From positions 63,276,697-63,340,696 of the forward strand of contig NC_054741.1 in NCBI RefSeq assembly GCF_018143015.1: a stretch of DNA of 64,000 bases, read 5' to 3'. Each line of letters begins with the position of its first letter. Position 1 is the stretch's first letter. The translations under genes and the position numbers were made by a program. The notes beneath the pieces are model-generated. The model was not told where the DNA came from and ran no database searches. It worked only from the letters and a program-made list of their open reading frames with translations. Origin of the DNA: Lytechinus variegatus (taxonomy: Eukaryota; Echinodermata; Echinoidea; Temnopleuroida; Toxopneustidae). Shown piece after piece: positions 12,301 to 21,416 of this stretch.

Positions 12301-12888
12301 GTTCTCAATACCTAGACAGGAATGAATTCAAAGGGGAAATGGAAGATGGAACAGGAAATAAAGGGGGGGGGGCAGGTATAGGGCATGGAAATGTGGTTAG
12401 ATTTCTTCAGAATCTTTTAATAAAAGCAGAAAAAAGGTTATTGTCATGAAAAAGGACACATTTACTTTTCAAAGAAATATAACAAAAAAGTGATCTTATT
12501 TTTTATTTGTTTTGTTTTATTTTATTTTATTTTTTTTGGGGGGATGGGGGGCATTTCCCAGAAGGTTGCAGGCACAATTAATGTGCCTCTTGTACAAGTT
12601 CCAGAATGAACATGACATATGTGGGCCAGTTTGTCATTACAGGTCTGAACATTAAAATATTTTGAGCCGTTGTTTCAGATCTTAATTGCACCATGTCAGT
12701 GGAAGATCTTATATACATTTTGATATATTTTCTATTTTAGAACGGCAGATTTGAAAGAAGATGACCCAAATCTTGGAGGCTTCATCAATCTATTATCATA
12801 CCCTGATGTCTTCATGACAAGAAAAAAGGACAGGCCCACAATTCGTAACCTAGCTCCAAGTGAAATCCAAGTTTTGGACGGTTCTTAA
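6309..12888 (+). CDS. Unrecognised Ser/acidic-rich nuclear-like protein, six exons, 859 aa
   Basis: Exons: 6309-8145, 8915-9055, 9432-9581, 9985-10134, 10533-10686, 12741-12888. All joins keep phase and the sum is 860 codons including TAA. The first ATG of the long frame is taken as start. Exon 1 (about 612 residues) is basic at the N-terminus (KKRSTKKQ, SPIKRQKLR, NLS-like), then rich in Ser, Asp and Glu with SP and SD(D/E) sites typical of disordered chromatin or cell-cycle proteins. Three Lys-rich repeat modules follow. The compact C-terminus carries WKEELGELTKCLWSP, then LLSYPDVFMTRKKDRP. I do not recognise the family and assign no function. Nuclear location is inferred only from the basic clusters. 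An AATAAA at 13129-13134 could end the transcript. No signal peptide or membrane segment is visible. Confidence 0.75.
8222..8490 (+). repeat. (GAT)n microsatellite in intron
   Basis: About 270 bases of imperfect GAT trinucleotides lie 76 bases downstream of the first coding exon of the unknown gene. All frames read as low-complexity Asp, Met/Ile or His runs. It is intronic and not coding. Confidence 0.95.
8915..9055 (+). CDS. Repeat exon copy 1 of the unknown 859-aa gene
   Basis: 141 bases, phase 1 on both sides, so it is frame-neutral. It encodes a module with ENSTKTNPKK, a Lys run, VPETQGD and ARKIN. At the position where copies 2 and 3 have their AG acceptor, this copy reads GG. The next AG (at 8913-8914) lies six bases further in and gives an exact in-frame start, two codons shorter than its sisters. 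The donor (AATG|GTACT) is shared with the other copies. It is probably still spliced in, but could be skipped without a frame change. Confidence 0.62.
9432..9581 (+). CDS. Repeat exon copy 2 of the unknown 859-aa gene
   Basis: 150 bases, phase 1 to phase 1, with TTTTGTACAG acceptor and AATG|GTACT donor. It encodes GVAENDTKTTPKK, six or more lysines, then MPETHRDNTPQ and a GPIKGDARKKN end. It aligns along its whole length with the exons at 8915 and 9985, and the first bases of the following intron are also alike. The strongly basic run suggests nucleic acid, phosphate or acidic-partner binding, which is inference only. Confidence 0.72.
9985..10134 (+). CDS. Repeat exon copy 3 of the unknown 859-aa gene
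   Basis: 150 bases, phase 1 to phase 1, with GTTTGTCAG acceptor and AATG|GTACT donor. It encodes GVADNDTTNPKKSKKKEK, then VPEIQGDSS and GPIKGSARKKN. It is closest to copy 2. The splice from here into the non-repeat exon at 10533 completes a Glu codon in frame. The downstream intron keeps resemblance to the intron after copy 2 (GTTGGTTTGAA motif in both), showing that genomic segments, not only the exons, were duplicated. Confidence 0.72.
11942..12104. mobile_element. Miniature TIR element (CAGGGCTC... family)
   Basis: About 163 bases with inverted ends: left CAGGGCTCTGTAACACAAAG, right end complement CAGGGCTCCATAACACAAAG, with the match continuing through GGTTTGC and an ATTGCAAAT-like stretch. 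It is noncoding and sits in the last intron of the unknown gene. The 8-base flanks are only weakly alike. Confidence 0.8.
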
Positions 12889-13128
12889 GCACCTGATTGA
12901 ATGTGTATGCATTCTGGTTGATTCATGTGATATACAGGTATGACTTTATCCTCATACACTTTGTAAAGTGCATTCTAATTCCACCATCACCAATTTTAGT
13001 TGTTGTTGTTGGCAGTCCCTCTGCCCCATCAACTGAGTCATATCTCTTTAAAAGGAAGAAATACATGTATGGCAAAAAGAATTGCTATTTTTGTATCATA
13101 CTACCAGTCAAAATCAATTTGCCACTTA

Positions 13129-13134
13129 AATAAA
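13129..13134 (+). terminator. Candidate poly(A) signal of the unknown gene
   Basis: AATAAA about 240 bases after the TAA stop, followed by an A-rich then T-containing stretch. It is the first canonical hexamer downstream of the stop; use is inferred. Confidence 0.35.
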
Positions 13135-13194
13135 AAAAATTATATACAAGCCTTTCTGTATATTTTATAATGCATATCATTCACTATAATAGTG

Positions 13195-13770
13195 TTGATT
13201 ATTTTCATCTCGTCTGTATAGCAGAGTGAGACAATCGGCGCCAATTTTGAAATCTTGATTAAGGTTCAGTTTTTTTATATGGCATCATAACCTATATGGA
13301 CTTATTTCATGACTCTTGGACATAAGGGTAATCGAGTATCATTCATATTCTTGCATGAGTTTCAGGTCTTATTATCAAGGCCAAAGGTTATTTAGGGGTA
13401 ATGAACATTGTCCATGTTTAGGTATCAACATTGTCAAGGTTAAGTTTTTAAATGCCATTATAACTTTGAAAGTATATGGCTTATTTCAAGAAAATTGGAC
13501 ACAAGTGTATCACTGATGTATCACTGATATTCTTGCATGAGTTTCAGGTGTCATGGTCAAGGTCAAAGGTCATTTAGGGTGAATGAACTTTTACCATATT
13601 TTGGTATCAATATAAAAATAAATCAACCCAGGTTATGATTTTGAGTTTTCCTTATTCCATAAAACTTTGATAAAGACACTAATGATTATTAGAAAATGGC
13701 AAAGGGATATAATTTGATGTCACTGGGTAAAGGTCAAAGTCATTTGAGGTCAATGAATTTATAATTTCAT
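13195..13770 (-). repeat. Decayed reverse copy of the tandem-core element
   Basis: It starts with GCAGAGTGAGAC and TCGGCGCC, the complement of the 3' end of the elements at 40.2 and 44 kb. Degenerate core units then follow, with motifs such as TTGCATGAGTTTCAGGT, CAAGGTCAAAGGTCATTTAG and GTGAATGAAC. About three core units are visible. Boundaries are approximate and no terminal motif is found at the far end. Confidence 0.6.
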
Positions 13771-14957
13771 TATCAAATGAATATCGTATTTTCCCCTCTA
13801 TTTAAAATTGTTAATCTGGGTTGTTTTCAGTCACCATTGCTGGAATATTGAATTGCATAATGCAGGAGAGACTGCAAGATGCACTCCACTTGTTGTATCC
13901 CATGTAAGGGAAAGCTTGTTCATATTTATCTGTAAAAGCAGAAGATGACTAGACCTTGTCTTTTTTGTTTATAAAGGGGAAGGCTAAAGAAAAACCTGAA
14001 TTATGTTTTAGGAGTTGGAAACTGTTAGAGAAAGAAATAATCAAGTTATAATATTCTTCCTTGAATAGGTTTATTTTTTCCAAAAGAATTGACAATAATC
14101 TATCAGGAGCAAGATGACATGTCTCTGAGGAGATACACAGGATTTGTTGTTGCCAAGGGGGATTTACCCCCCTGTATAATTACAAAGACATTATTATGCA
14201 ACTTTTATCCATGATATGCCACAATTATTATCCACTCCTTGGGTAAATATATTTTCATAACCAAATTTTCCGCATGTTGATTATATTTTGCTGGATTATC
14301 ATGACCCCCAAATTTGGTTATAAGTCCCCCTAAGAACTGGCAAAGAGAATGATTTCCTCAGACCTTTGTCATCTTGTTTGGCCCTTTTATTAGCACCATA
14401 TGGTCATTATTTCTTTGGAAAGTATAAGAAAACCTGGATACAGCCTCGGGAAAAACGTCAAACTGCTTAAAACTTTCTTTTGCTGATCGTTTCTATCTCC
14501 AAACATTTAATATTTGGTGCCCTGTATTTCTTTTGTCCTCTCTTGTTAGAAATTTGGGTCATCTGCATATTGAAGCAGAATCCTTATGTAAGATCTCCAT
14601 TTGATTTTCTTTTGAAATTCCTTACAAATGAATTTATTTTTCTTTATGAATATCTATGGTTACGAGAGATATCTTACACTGTTTTGTACTTTTTAATGAT
14701 ATTTGACATGTATGGAAGATGTACATTTTTGTACATTTATTTATTTATTTAGAAAGAATCATGAATAAAATGTTCTGTTATTTTAATCAAGCACTATCTT
14801 AATAGCTTCGTATTTTTTAAAGAATAAGAGGACATAGAACAAGAGCAGGAAGAACAAGAGAGTTGAATTAAAATGACAATTTGTCATCGCTGACAAGTGT
14901 TGTATCATGAATCAGTGCACTAAATATGATGCAACAAATCTCGGCAACAGTAAGCAG

Positions 14958-16254
14958 CAGGGTGACCAGACGCCCCGTATTTCCCGGGATTGTCCCGTAT
15001 TTTGCTCCTTTGTCCCGACAAACCCTTCCCGGGATGCCTATTTGTCCCGTATTTAAGAATATTGAACAAAATGTAGTTAATACATTAACAAGTGATGAAT
15101 TTTCATCAAATAACCAAGAGATGAAGAAGCAGAGATAACAATGAAACTACATGTACTGTAATTTGGAGATGTAATCGGTGGAACAAATTATTGAGTTTTC
15201 ATAACTAGATCGTGTTGTATGATGCCGCTATGTTTCATCTAATTTTTAAAGTTGACAATATTACACTTTGAAATTTTATTATCTAAAACATTTTAGTTTT
15301 TCAAAATTCTAAAAGTGTATTAAAAAGCACCAAATATGATTTTTGTTAGATGACTGGATTTTTTGTTTGCTTGAAGTTTGAACTTTTTTCCTCTTTCTTT
15401 CTTTTGTAACATTCTTTGTTCATCTTTATATCCTTCCTGCTTGCCCTTTTTTTGTTCCATCTATCTTTATTTCCGATCTTTTTTTCCTGAACCTTTCTCT
15501 CTCTCTCTCTCTGTTCATTTGTCTTTCTTTCCTTCTTTCTGTTACTTTCCTTTATTAAATTTCCATTTTTTATTTCCTGAATTCATTCTTTCTTTCCTTA
15601 AACTTTACTTTGCTTCCTTCTCCCTTTCTCTTTTTTTTCGTTCTTTCTCTCCTTCCATTATTTTCTCTTTCTTTCATTCTCTCTTCCCTTCATTCTTTCC
15701 TCCCTCTCTTTCCTCCTTTCTTTCATTATTTATTTTATATTTCCTTCTAATTCTTTTCCCTTATCATTTATTTCCCTTCCTTCCTTCATTCCGTCCTTGT
15801 TTTCCTTCCTTCCTTCCTGTTTTCTAATTTCTTTCTTCCAAAGAATGAAAGAAACATTTTTCTTTCCTTCATTCGTTCTTTCCACCCCTTTTTACTTTTT
15901 CCTTTCTCTCCTTTATTTTATCTTTCACACATTTATTCATCTTCCCTTCCTTTCTTTTTCTTTCTTTCTTTCTTTCTATATTCATTTCAAAGAATGAGGG
16001 AAACCTTTTCTCTCTTATTCTTTCTTTTATTCTAACTTTCTTTATTTTTTCTCTTCTTTTTCCCCTTCAGTTCGTTTTTTCTTTATTTCTTTTCAATTCA
16101 TCTCTTTTCTTTTGTCTTTTCTTTCTCTCCTTCATTCTTTCGTTTACCCTCCCTTTCAATTCTTTATATTTTTCACAAGTCTAACAATGTGTATCTTTGT
16201 TGATCCTTTTTGTCGACTGTCCTGTATATCATTTTGTGAAATCTGGTCACCCTG
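14958..16254. mobile_element. Non-autonomous hAT-type transposon, 1,297 bp
   Basis: Perfect 13-base terminal inverted repeats CAGGGTGACCAGA are flanked by a perfect 8-base duplication GTAAGCAG (14950-14957 and 16255-16262). An 8-base target duplication and CAGGG ends are hallmarks of the hAT superfamily. The left end continues with CCCGTATT and TTCCCGGGA motifs. The interior has no transposase frame; from about 15,373 to 16,170 it is an 800-base pyrimidine tract of CTTT/CTTC type. The intact duplication and ends suggest a fairly recent insertion. Confidence 0.92.
15373..16170 (+). repeat. Long pyrimidine tract inside the hAT element
   Basis: Around 800 bases that are overwhelmingly C and T, with TTTC, TTCC and CT microsatellite patches. 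The open frames here read as Phe/Ser/Leu/Pro monotony and are compositional artefacts. The purine/pyrimidine asymmetry could form triplex-type structure. Confidence 0.9.
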
Positions 16255-16572
16255 GTAAGCAGTGTTCATACATGGTGAGAGAGACAAATCCCACCACTAA
16301 TGTCGATTTGCATTTGTATACACTTCAAAGGTAAAGTGCCATTTGGTCTACACCCACTGTACCTTTTATTTGGTCTAATTACCATTCAGCCTATATTCAC
16401 AATTTTGTCTCATTTCCAAGTAGGCTATTCCAATTTCATCTCATATCCTAACACCACTTAGTCTATGTAATAAGATGCACGATTTATGAACCAATTTTCA
16501 TTTGAGAAATTGTGAAAAAAATAAGAAGATGAAGTGGCAAATAAACCATCTATCTGGACATTAGACTGAAAG

Positions 16573-16688
16573 CAGAGGTACTGGAACATCAAGACTCATA
16601 CAATGAAAGTGGAGGGGCACTTATTGTTTGGCAGACAAAAGGTGCCCCTCCACTTTCTTTGTTCGAACCTGATGTTCCGCCGCCTCTG
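16573..16688. mobile_element. hAT-like miniature element, 116 bp
   Basis: Terminal repeats CAGAGGTACTGGAACATCA and, on the right, the complement CAGAGGCGGCGGAACATCA. A second inverted block GAAAGTGGAGGGGCAC lies inside, so nearly the whole element folds into one hairpin. Flanks ACTGAAAG (16565-16572) and ACCGAAAG (16689-16696) look like an 8-base target duplication with one mismatch. Confidence 0.85.
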
Positions 16689-17907
16689 ACCGAAAGTTGA
16701 GTATTAGGCCAAATGATGGTTGGACCAAAGTCACCAAACATTAATTGAACCTAATTGAGAGTAGATTGAGTGGATTTAGCTATGATGGGGCATGTTGCAT
16801 CAAAGAAAAATGTTATAATCTCCAAAGTTTGGTACTGTAATTATACCAAAGTTATTCAAATTTATTTTTAATCCATTGCTTTGTAATGCTTCTTGATGTA
16901 TAAAATCAGAATTGGACTTGTCTTTTAATGTAGTTTCAAAATGTTGGTCTGGGCACTTTTATGAAAATAATTTTGGATTTGACATGCACTTACAAGTTCT
17001 GTTACAGATTTATGGCGAAATCCCCCACCCCTCCCGGCTACATGTGGATAGGTTTCAATTACAATGGACCCTTTTGAACAAGTTTGCATGTGTGAAAACA
17101 AGAAATGAATATTAATAAAATACCAAGAGAAATTGGACAAAGATTAAGAAAATAACGAAAATGATTATGACAGAAAATAACTGAGCAATACGCGATCACA
17201 CTTCCAAAACATATCCATACACTGTAAAAATAACAATGTTGATTTAACACCAGCCGGGTATCTATATTGAGAAACACCAGGGAAGTGTTGTAAACAACAC
17301 CAGGCAAGAATTAAACCTATATTGCAGGTTTAACACTGTTTAGTGTTGTTCAAAGGCCATTGCTGTTGTTGTTCAAATCTGGTGTTGGCCTAAAGCCAAT
17401 GGTGCTGTCTCAACACCTCTTGTCTTTTCCTATACAGAGCTGGTGTTAAATTAACACAAGTATTTTTGCGTGTATTCCCCACTTCTCTTTAAATCCTGAA
17501 TGACGTACAATGTTTACAAAAACAATCCACACATATTGAGGAACAGATGTCAGTTTTAATTGAATTTCCTCCTTTGTTATAAAACATCTGAGGATATTGG
17601 GTGATTTCAACATTAGTACGATGTTGAAGTCTGGTGTTGGTGTTGTGACGACACCAACGACAGCCACAACACCAAACTTGAAGTCACACATTTACAGGAC
17701 CTTACACTTTTTCCAGATTACTGATTTTCATCGTTACAGTTGGGGATATATTAAAGATTTTAATAACTTAACATGTTTTCAGGTTAAAGGACGCACCGTA
17801 GATTTAAATCATAGTTACAGATCACATAAACTATAAGCATACGGTACATTTCAATTTTTCATCGATTAAGATTAAATTCATCATTTTAAATATTTATATG
17901 ATTCAAG
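16689..17907. other. Spacer between elements and fucosyltransferase
   Basis: No gene is seen. Besides the TA-flanked element at 17218-17474, a second inverted pair with GAAGTCTGGTGTTGG and CCAAACTTGAAGTC lies at 17,624-17,686. The fucosyltransferase 3' untranslated region (- strand) should occupy the right end of this stretch. Confidence 0.5.
17218..17474. mobile_element. TA-flanked miniature TIR element
   Basis: Left end TACACTGTAAAAATAACA continues with TGTTGATTTAACACC. The right end complement TACACGCAAAAATACTTGTG continues with TTAATTTAACACC. The interior is rich in the word GTGTTG and its complement CAACAC, giving further self-complementarity. Ends with TA and an ACACTGTAAAAA-like start suggest a TA-target DNA transposon derivative; the superfamily is not certain. 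Confidence 0.8.
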
Positions 17908-19071
17908 TTAATACGAGCATGAGCCCAGCCACCATTCTTCCCAATTTGACATCTTTGGTTTTATAGCTGAATCTATGCTAGCTCCTTTCATTTCGTCATC
18001 GTACATTCGCTGGAAAATGGGGCATATGTTTTTTGTACCAAAAAGATCCGCCACGCTGACAGTGACCACCTTCCCTCGCTTCTTCCAATCGAAGAAGCGA
18101 TTGTAGAGTTTATCGTTACTGTCTACAAGCTTGATATAGTCCGCCAGTTCCTGAACGGACCCAAAGTCACTGACGTGGATAAAGGAGTTTGGAGGGCCGA
18201 CCCGTTCGTAGTCTTCGCGGGGTGGTCCGTCGACAATAGGCACCGTCCCGCTCGCAAGGCTCATGAAAAACTTTTCTGTGATGAAATCGCGACATCGACT
18301 GTTCTCCAGTGCAAGTGAAAACTTGTAAAATCTCAATTTCTCTAGACATCCCTCGGACTCTTCGCATGGCCTGTTCTCGGGGTCTGGGCATTCCCCGTAC
18401 AGGTCAACTGGTACAAATTCTTTCAGTTCCTTGATAAAGCTGTCACGCTTCCAAGTCGCCGGTTGGCAATCTGCCGCGGGTGCGATCAGAATATTTGTTT
18501 TTTCTGCTGCCCAGTTTTGATCATCGTCTGCTTCTATTTCAGGGTTTGTGTCATTATAATAACCAAACCCAGCAGGAAAATCAGAATCTTGTCGATAAGT
18601 CATTGTGTAATCATAGGAGTCATTATTGTATTCTATTGGTGGCATAACACCGGGACGGGTCCTTGTGGGACTTTCTCGGCTGTAGAACAACCACTTTTGA
18701 CCATGCGGGCGCGCAGAATGCATCTTATCCCACCCCCATTCCGCATCAGAAAAGAAAACCACTCCATCGCTCAGTTTGGTCGTCGAGAGGTTGGTGTTAG
18801 CTACGATGGATGCTTCGCAAGGAACACCTGGACACTGAAATCGGAAGGGCTCGTTTGAATAACCGTGAATCTTTGCATTTGTCCACAACTGAAGTTGCCT
18901 CGTGCACTTCGACGTCAGCAACGGCCTCTGAGCAAAGAACCTGGATCTTTTGTCTTTCGAGTGATATCCTTTGTCCGGCTTAGGCTCATTGGTTATCCAG
19001 ATGACCAAACAGCCAATGAGAGAAAAGCAGATCATACTCACTGCAACGAATTTTCTCACCAACTTCCACAT
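17908..19071 (-). CDS. Alpha-(1,3)-fucosyltransferase, GT10 family, 387 aa, intronless
   Basis: A Golgi enzyme family that transfers L-fucose from GDP-fucose to GlcNAc of glycoproteins and glycolipids (Lewis-type or core fucosylation). It has the type II plan: short N-terminal tail, membrane anchor at about residues 8-27 (FVAVSMICFSLIGCLVIWIT), stem, then the catalytic part. The GT10 signature is clear: YTMTYRQDSD near residue 155 and FYKFSLALENSRCRDF, then ITEKFF and SGTVPIVDG, at about 248-282. This is the conserved GDP-fucose site. NLS, NDS and NDT sequons are present. The start chosen is ATG at 19071; the frame stays open five codons upstream to a TTG, which is not a credible start. Single-exon structure and length fit animal FUT genes. 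Acceptor specificity cannot be read from sequence. Confidence 0.93.
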   Translation of the reverse strand: MWKLVRKFVAVSMICFSLIGCLVIWITNEPKPDKGYHSKDKRSRFFAQRPLLTSKCTRQLQLWTNAKIHGYSNEPFRFQCPGVPCEASIVANTNLSTTKLSDGVVFFSDAEWGWDKMHSARPHGQKWLFYSRESPTRTRPGVMPPIEYNNDSYDYTMTYRQDSDFPAGFGYYNDTNPEIEADDDQNWAAEKTNILIAPAADCQPATWKRDSFIKELKEFVPVDLYGECPDPENRPCEESEGCLEKLRFYKFSLALENSRCRDFITEKFFMSLASGTVPIVDGPPREDYERVGPPNSFIHVSDFGSVQELADYIKLVDSNDKLYNRFFDWKKRGKVVTVSVADLFGTKNICPIFQRMYDDEMKGASIDSAIKPKMSNWEEWWLGSCSY

Positions 19072-19893
19072 AATTTTCGACCACAACAGAATGGGACAGA
19101 ATTGATGAATTTATACCTTGCCTTGGAAGGCCTTGTGAGCTCAATCTAGGGAAAAGGAAGAAAAGGAAAATACCTTGTGGTCAAAATAGCGACTGATGAA
19201 ATACGCAGTTGAACCACCAATAATAATAGCCCCCTAGTCTCTCAGACGAGATATATCATATCCTTGTGATAGAAATGTTATATCGTGAAAATACGCATGT
19301 GTATTTACAAGAAATGTCATCATAATTGCTTCAGCTTGCTTCCCAAATCTTTTTGCATTTGCATTTTCCACCTTACCCATGCCCCCCCCCCCATGATCGA
19401 AAAAAATAAACACCTTTTCTGATCAAAGCAGTGTTATATTTCATCATGGATATGATATGATTTAATAGAAATTGATATTTTCAGTAAATTTACTCGCTGT
19501 AGTGAATCCTTTCCAAAATCATCTTGCCTCTTCCATTCTTGATGTTTAGGTCACTAGGCGGGGACAAGTAAGCACTTTCACACCAAAGTAATGCACATCA
19601 TTTTTTATCCTTAGGGAACGTTGATCAATTCCGTTTCTGCAACAAAGGCAATTTAGACGGTTATTATTTTGAAATGAACTTATAGAATAACCCAAACGTG
19701 AGCTCTTTCAAATTTAATATATCCCGCGTGGGCTACAAAGGACTAGTGTATTATCTTGCTAGCAACTTCTGTAAAATATATGCCGAAGTATAAGAGAGCG
19801 ATCATCTTCTTTCCGCGATCGTCGAACTTGGAGCTGGTAAACCCTGTCTTATATATAAAACGCCACTCGATTCCAGGGTAAGTGCGTACTTCT

Positions 19894-20032
19894 CAGAGGC
19901 CGCGGAACGGTTTCCAAGGGGGGGGGCTGAGCATGCAAAAATCACAATCATATGGTATTTTCTCGTTTTTGTACTCGGTTTTGGAAAAAACTGGGGGCTG
20001 AAGCCACCCCCCCCCCCCTTCCGCGGCCCCTG
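19894..20032. mobile_element. Miniature TIR element, 139 bp
   Basis: It starts CAGAGGCCGCGGAA and ends TTCCGCGGCCCCTG, giving inverted ends, followed inward by a G-run on the left and a C-run on the right. A CTTCT duplication flanks it (19889-19893 and 20033-20037). It is noncoding. Confidence 0.82.
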
Positions 20033-21164
20033 CTTCTCCCGATTTTGAGCTCACCACTACGATAGGCATAATAAATATTTGGAGGCAAGCAGGTTATAAA
20101 ATTTGTACCGCCTAGAGAGAAAGGAAGTACGATACTTCTATTCATTTACGATGAAACTTATGGTATATCCCTGCACATCTAATATATGAGCCCAAGAAAT
20201 TATACATCTCCCCATTCAAAAAAACACCGATATATCAGAGGTTTCCGCACCTCGCTTAAGAAGGAAAATCCCTTTGGCTCGCGTCTCTTCCATTTTTGCG
20301 TCATTTTCCTCCTAATACAGCTTTGTAATCTTAGACATGCAAGTGGTGAAGGTACTATATAGAGAATGAACATTACAGCATTTGGTTTAGAACTTGATGA
20401 AACTTATAATTCCCGCCACTTTGATATCACTGTAAAGCTATGCGTGGGAAGGAATGTATTCTCCCTGCAAGCTTGCCCTTCGGTTTTTGCGAGACATATC
20501 GTTTCTTTTTGCCACTATTTTTTGCAATCAGATCTGACTGCGGTTGAATCATTAATCTAGAATGCCTCTTATTTTCTGAAAAAAATGATAAAGCGCTGGA
20601 TAATTTTCATTTTCATCTCGTCCGTATTTGTGCTTTTTTTTTGCATTCACATCATACGTACATTGCATATAAAGTTTGTATTCATTACCCCTGACCTCAG
20701 AACCTTCATGTTAGGAGGAAAATCAAGTTTTAAGTAAAAAAAAAGTTCAAAAGCGAATCCAACCCAAATAAAAAGATGTTTTTAGAGGAAAAAGAAAATT
20801 AAATTCTGACAAGTTGATGGATGAAAGTTGAATAAAATCGGACAAACAGTTAAGAATTTTATGAATATTAAAAAAAGTAAAAATAGGTAACCACTGTATA
20901 CTCGTGGCCGGAGACTTCAAATTTGCCGCATTTGTGATGTCATAGTGATGTAAGGCAAGGTCTAATCTCAAAGCTTTTTTTTTTCAAAAGCTTTACTTCT
21001 ATCTATATTTTTCTTCTATGAGGACATAAACGACATGTCTGGTTTATATTTAGATTAATTCACTGCCCCAGGGCAAAGGATACTTAGGAGAAAATCACAA
21101 AATCCTAGAAGTCCATGGCCTAAGGGAAAGTTGTCCTTGCCCCCTATATCATAATAAGCACACC

Positions 21165-21416
21165 CACATGGGCGGAAATCCCTGGGGGACAGGGGGGACG
21201 TCCCCCCCCCTACTCAAAATAGTAGAGGGGACACAATAACAAATGTCCCCCTACTATTTGTGGTCTTTTATGATGGTAAGAAATACATCATTCAAAATCG
21301 AAATAAAACATTATTTTAGGACGAGATGACTTTACTTTTGGGATGATAGGCCTTTTTTGGTCAAATTTTCCAGCCTCTTGTTCCCCCCTAGCTCTTGGGA
21401 GAGATTTCCGCCCCTG
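21165..21416. mobile_element. Miniature TIR element, about 250 bp
   Basis: Left end CACATGGGCGGAAATCCC; right end GAGATTTCCGCCCCTG. It has an internal hairpin of CCCCCTACT-type words around a TAGTAGAGGGGACA stretch. A similar start, CATAGGCGGATCC, is seen at 3179. No clear target duplication. Confidence 0.68.

Larger units (their letters stand above)
12889..14957. other. Spacer downstream of the unknown gene
   Basis: No coding exon is seen. The first 250 bases are probably 3' untranslated sequence, with AATAAA at 13129-13134. From 13,195 to about 13,770 there is a decayed reverse copy of the tandem-core element. The rest (13.8-14.95 kb) is AT-rich sequence with no recognisable gene. Confidence 0.55.

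Noticed and set aside
15378-15997. Phe/Ser/Pro-rich open frames
   Set aside because: They fall in the pyrimidine tract inside the hAT element and show only compositional bias.
19072-19086. Five extra N-terminal codons of the fucosyltransferase from a TTG
   Set aside because: Animal nuclear genes start at ATG; the ATG at 19071 gives the expected short cytoplasmic tail before the anchor.
19848-19860. TATATATAAAA as a fucosyltransferase promoter
   Set aside because: It is about 780 bases from the start codon, nearly palindromic and without a supporting exon; AT-rich chance match is likely.
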